NCBI RefSeq assembly: GCF_012912005.1
Contig: NZ_JABBEA010000028.1
Coordinates: 1-32,983, forward strand
Direction: 5' to 3'
DNA from: Paenibacillus sp. SZ31
GTDB taxonomy: Bacteria; Bacillota; Bacilli; Paenibacillales; Paenibacillaceae
Length of the DNA stretch: 32,983 bases
Numbering within the stretch: position 1 is the first letter of the stretch; each line of letters opens with the position of its first letter. Below are positions 32,866 to 32,983 of this stretch, piece after piece. The notes beneath the pieces were generated by a model, which saw only the letters and a list, made by a program, of their open reading frames with translations, searched no databases and was not told the origin of the DNA. The position numbers and the translations under genes were made by a program.

Positions 32866-32983
32866 TGTGAGTGGAGTAACGTTCGTTAGAAGTTAATATT
32901 AGTGCATATATATGACGAATTGTAATATGAAGTGCGACACCTACTGGAAATAAATAAAAAATGGCCCATGGCCGGATTCGTGT

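Noticed and set aside
1..32983. CRISPR arrays, prophage, insertion sequences, tRNA or rRNA genes
   Set aside because: No regular spaced repeats, integrase or transposase frames, or RNA gene signatures were seen on either strand.
32866..32983. Sequence after the last GH30, ending in a GGCC-rich stretch
   Set aside because: It may start a terminator hairpin, but the window ends before the second arm could be read.

Overview
The window looks like chromosome of a Gram-positive, low-to-moderate GC Firmicute, most likely Paenibacillus. The reasons are strong AGGAGG-type ribosome binding sites, frequent TTG/GTG starts, Bacillus-type cre boxes, LacI- and PucR-type regulators, lipoprotein substrate-binding proteins and many secreted plant-glycan hydrolases. 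This is inferred from sequence reading only. No rRNA, tRNA, CRISPR array, transposase or phage gene was seen.

Layout: (1) 1-1950 is an AT-rich three-gene cluster (secreted matrixin-like metalloprotease, membrane-anchored unknown, lipoprotein) closed by a strong terminator. (2) 2028-2633 (-) is a DedA membrane protein. (3) 2923-6955 is a two-gene operon: a 1055-residue protein with an N-terminal GNAT acetyltransferase domain joined to a very long beta-rich, carbohydrate-enzyme-like region, overlapping an amidohydrolase. (4) 7198-7617 (-) is a small membrane protein; 7912-9987 is a chemoreceptor. (5) 10084-14765 (-) is an operon for uptake and hydrolysis of an unidentified nitrogenous compound (ABC ATPase, permease, lipoprotein, 61-residue protein, amidase, RidA), with a PucR-type regulator (14995-16674, -) just upstream behind its own terminator. 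(6) 16890-19100 is a second AT-rich patch with two broken small genes, a PepE-like S51 peptidase, a 61-residue membrane peptide and a lipoprotein with an odd start. (7) 19243-19605 (-) is an IscA/YqkB-like iron-sulfur protein.

(8) 19811-32865 is a glycan-use locus: LacI repressor, a CUT1-type sugar ABC importer (lipoprotein plus two permeases, no ATPase in the window), a membrane-anchored GH30, a GH35 beta-galactosidase, a secreted GH43 with an AbfB (CBM42) domain, and a second secreted GH30 with a ricin-type CBM13. The enzyme set fits type II arabinogalactan (arabinogalactan-protein side chains): secreted GH30 enzymes would cut beta-1,6-galactan, GH43/AbfB would remove arabinose, the importer would take up oligosaccharides and the signal-less GH35 would finish them inside the cell. 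Control is legible in the DNA: a near-consensus sigma-A promoter with a cre box over its -35, four good copies of an ATGAAA-N4-TTTCAT palindrome (one before lacI, three before the importer) plus one weak copy, and a perfect cre box before GH43.

The least explained items are the multi-hairpin repeated element between GH30 and GH35 (about 25.78-26.05 kb), the GNAT-glycan-enzyme fusion, the 61-residue partner of the amidase, and the cluster of start-proximal indels at 16.9-18.7 kb.
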